Shown here one piece after another: positions 6,400-6,985 of a stretch of DNA of 6,985 nucleotides. The stretch is from positions 1 through 6,985 of the forward strand of contig CAISOI010000403.1 in the NCBI GenBank assembly GCA_903886985.1. Direction: 5' to 3'. Every line of letters starts with the position of its first letter. Positions within the stretch are counted from its first letter, which is position 1. The notes beneath the pieces are model-generated. The model had not been told where the DNA came from, did no database searches, and worked only from the letters and a program-made list of their open reading frames with translations. This stretch comes from an uncultured Chthonomonas sp. GTDB lineage: Bacteria; Armatimonadota; Chthonomonadetes; Chthonomonadales; CAJBBX01. The translations under genes and the position numbers were made by a program.

Positions 6400-6985
6400 A
6401 TGTCTATCATCTCCGAGGTCATTGCACGGGAGATTCTCGATTCACGCGGACACCCGACTGTAGAAGTCGATGTTATTCTGGAAGACGGCACCATCGGTCG
6501 GGCGGCTGTCCCATCCGGCGCATCCACGGGAGCATATGAAGCCGTTGAACTTCGTGACGGCGATAAGTCTCGGTATGGCGGCAAGGGAGTTTTAAACGCG
6601 GTCGATAATGTCAATGACCGAATAGCTCCTGAGATCATTGATATGGATACAACAGACCAACTCGGCATCGACCGTTTGATGATTGAGATGGACGGTACTC
6701 ATAACAAAGCCAATCTTGGCGCGAACGCAATCTTGGGCGTATCCATGGCCATTGCAAAAGCTGCCGCCGCAACGCTTGGTGTCCCTCTTTACCGTTATTT
6801 AGGCGGGATTTCAGCCTGTACCTTACCAGTCCCAATGATGAACATTCTAAACGGTGGCAAACATGCTGATTCCAGCGTTGATATGCAGGAATTTATGGCA
6901 ATGCCAGTGGGTGCGGAGAGCTTCTCTGATGCACTGCGAATGGGCTCCGAAGTATTCCACTCCCTCAAGTCCGTTCTCAAGAGCC
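6400..6985 (+). CDS. eno: Enolase (phosphopyruvate hydratase), C-terminus cut by the window edge
   Basis: Cytoplasmic glycolytic enzyme that converts 2-phosphoglycerate to phosphoenolpyruvate; a magnesium-dependent dimer or octamer. The first 195 of about 425-430 residues are present, covering the N-terminal capping domain and the start of the barrel. Diagnostic blocks are EILDSRG (11-17), the mobile active-site loop VPSGASTGAYEA (37-48), ELRDGDKSRYGGKGV (50-64), the stretch GANAILGVSMAIAKAAA (107-123), and MNILNGGKHAD (147-157) followed by VDMQEFM (160-166). H155 and E164 match substrate-site and catalytic positions of known enolases. Residue 18 is histidine where most enolases have asparagine (usual GNPTVEV, here GHPTVEV); this probably does not abolish activity. 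The gene is divergent from the fucosidase operon and has its own promoter and ribosome site. It ends at the window edge, not by mutation. Confidence 0.98.
   Translation, partial: MSIISEVIAREILDSRGHPTVEVDVILEDGTIGRAAVPSGASTGAYEAVELRDGDKSRYGGKGVLNAVDNVNDRIAPEIIDMDTTDQLGIDRLMIEMDGTHNKANLGANAILGVSMAIAKAAAATLGVPLYRYLGGISACTLPVPMMNILNGGKHADSSVDMQEFMAMPVGAESFSDALRMGSEVFHSLKSVLKS

Noticed and set aside
6360..6668. Minus-strand 102-codon open frame opposite enolase
   Set aside because: It overlaps the enolase start and promoter leader, and its serine/arginine-rich product is typical of an antisense shadow of a conserved gene.

Overview
The window is a slice of a bacterial chromosome. A run of minus-strand genes ends in a divergent plus-strand housekeeping gene at the right edge. 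From the left, the minus-strand set is: a truncated CelD/BcsL-type GNAT acyltransferase (1-655), a PIG-L family deacetylase with an extra C-terminal sugar-binding-like domain (766-2205), tRNA-Ser(GGA) (2267-2360), a Tat-exported ThuA-like protein (2472-3410), an unrecognised secreted protein (3513-4745) and a Tat-exported GH29 alpha-L-fucosidase (4747-6195). The plus-strand gene is enolase (from 6400, cut by the right edge).

The organism is a diderm-like free-living bacterium. It has consensus sigma70-type promoters, Shine-Dalgarno sites, some TTG starts, Tat signal peptides on carbohydrate-active proteins, and a G+C content near the middle of the range (judged by eye). The mix of Tat-targeted GH29, ThuA and PIG-L genes next to enolase resembles soil or plant-polymer degraders such as Armatimonadota, Acidobacteriota or Planctomycetota-like groups. 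That placement is an impression only, and the enolase would be the best marker to settle it.

Functionally there are two blocks. The right block (3513-6195, probably with ThuA at 2472-3410) looks like an exported fucosylated-glycan utilisation group. The fucosidase is followed one base after its stop codon by the unknown secreted protein, whose C-terminus looks like a carbohydrate-binding beta-sandwich, and then after about 100 bp by the ThuA-like protein. The left block pairs a membrane-anchored or secreted N-deacetylase with a GNAT acyltransferase. That pairing suggests deacetylation and re-acylation of an amino sugar in a surface glycan or glycoconjugate.

Between the blocks sits tRNA-Ser(GGA) with a near-perfect promoter (TTGACA, 17 bp, TATACT). 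No clear terminator follows the tRNA, so it may supply read-through transcription to the deacetylase gene. No CRISPR array, transposase, phage gene or attachment-site duplication was seen. No gene-free stretch exceeds 300 bp. I did not find a clearly new defence or mobile system; the most novel item is the unrecognised secreted partner of the fucosidase.
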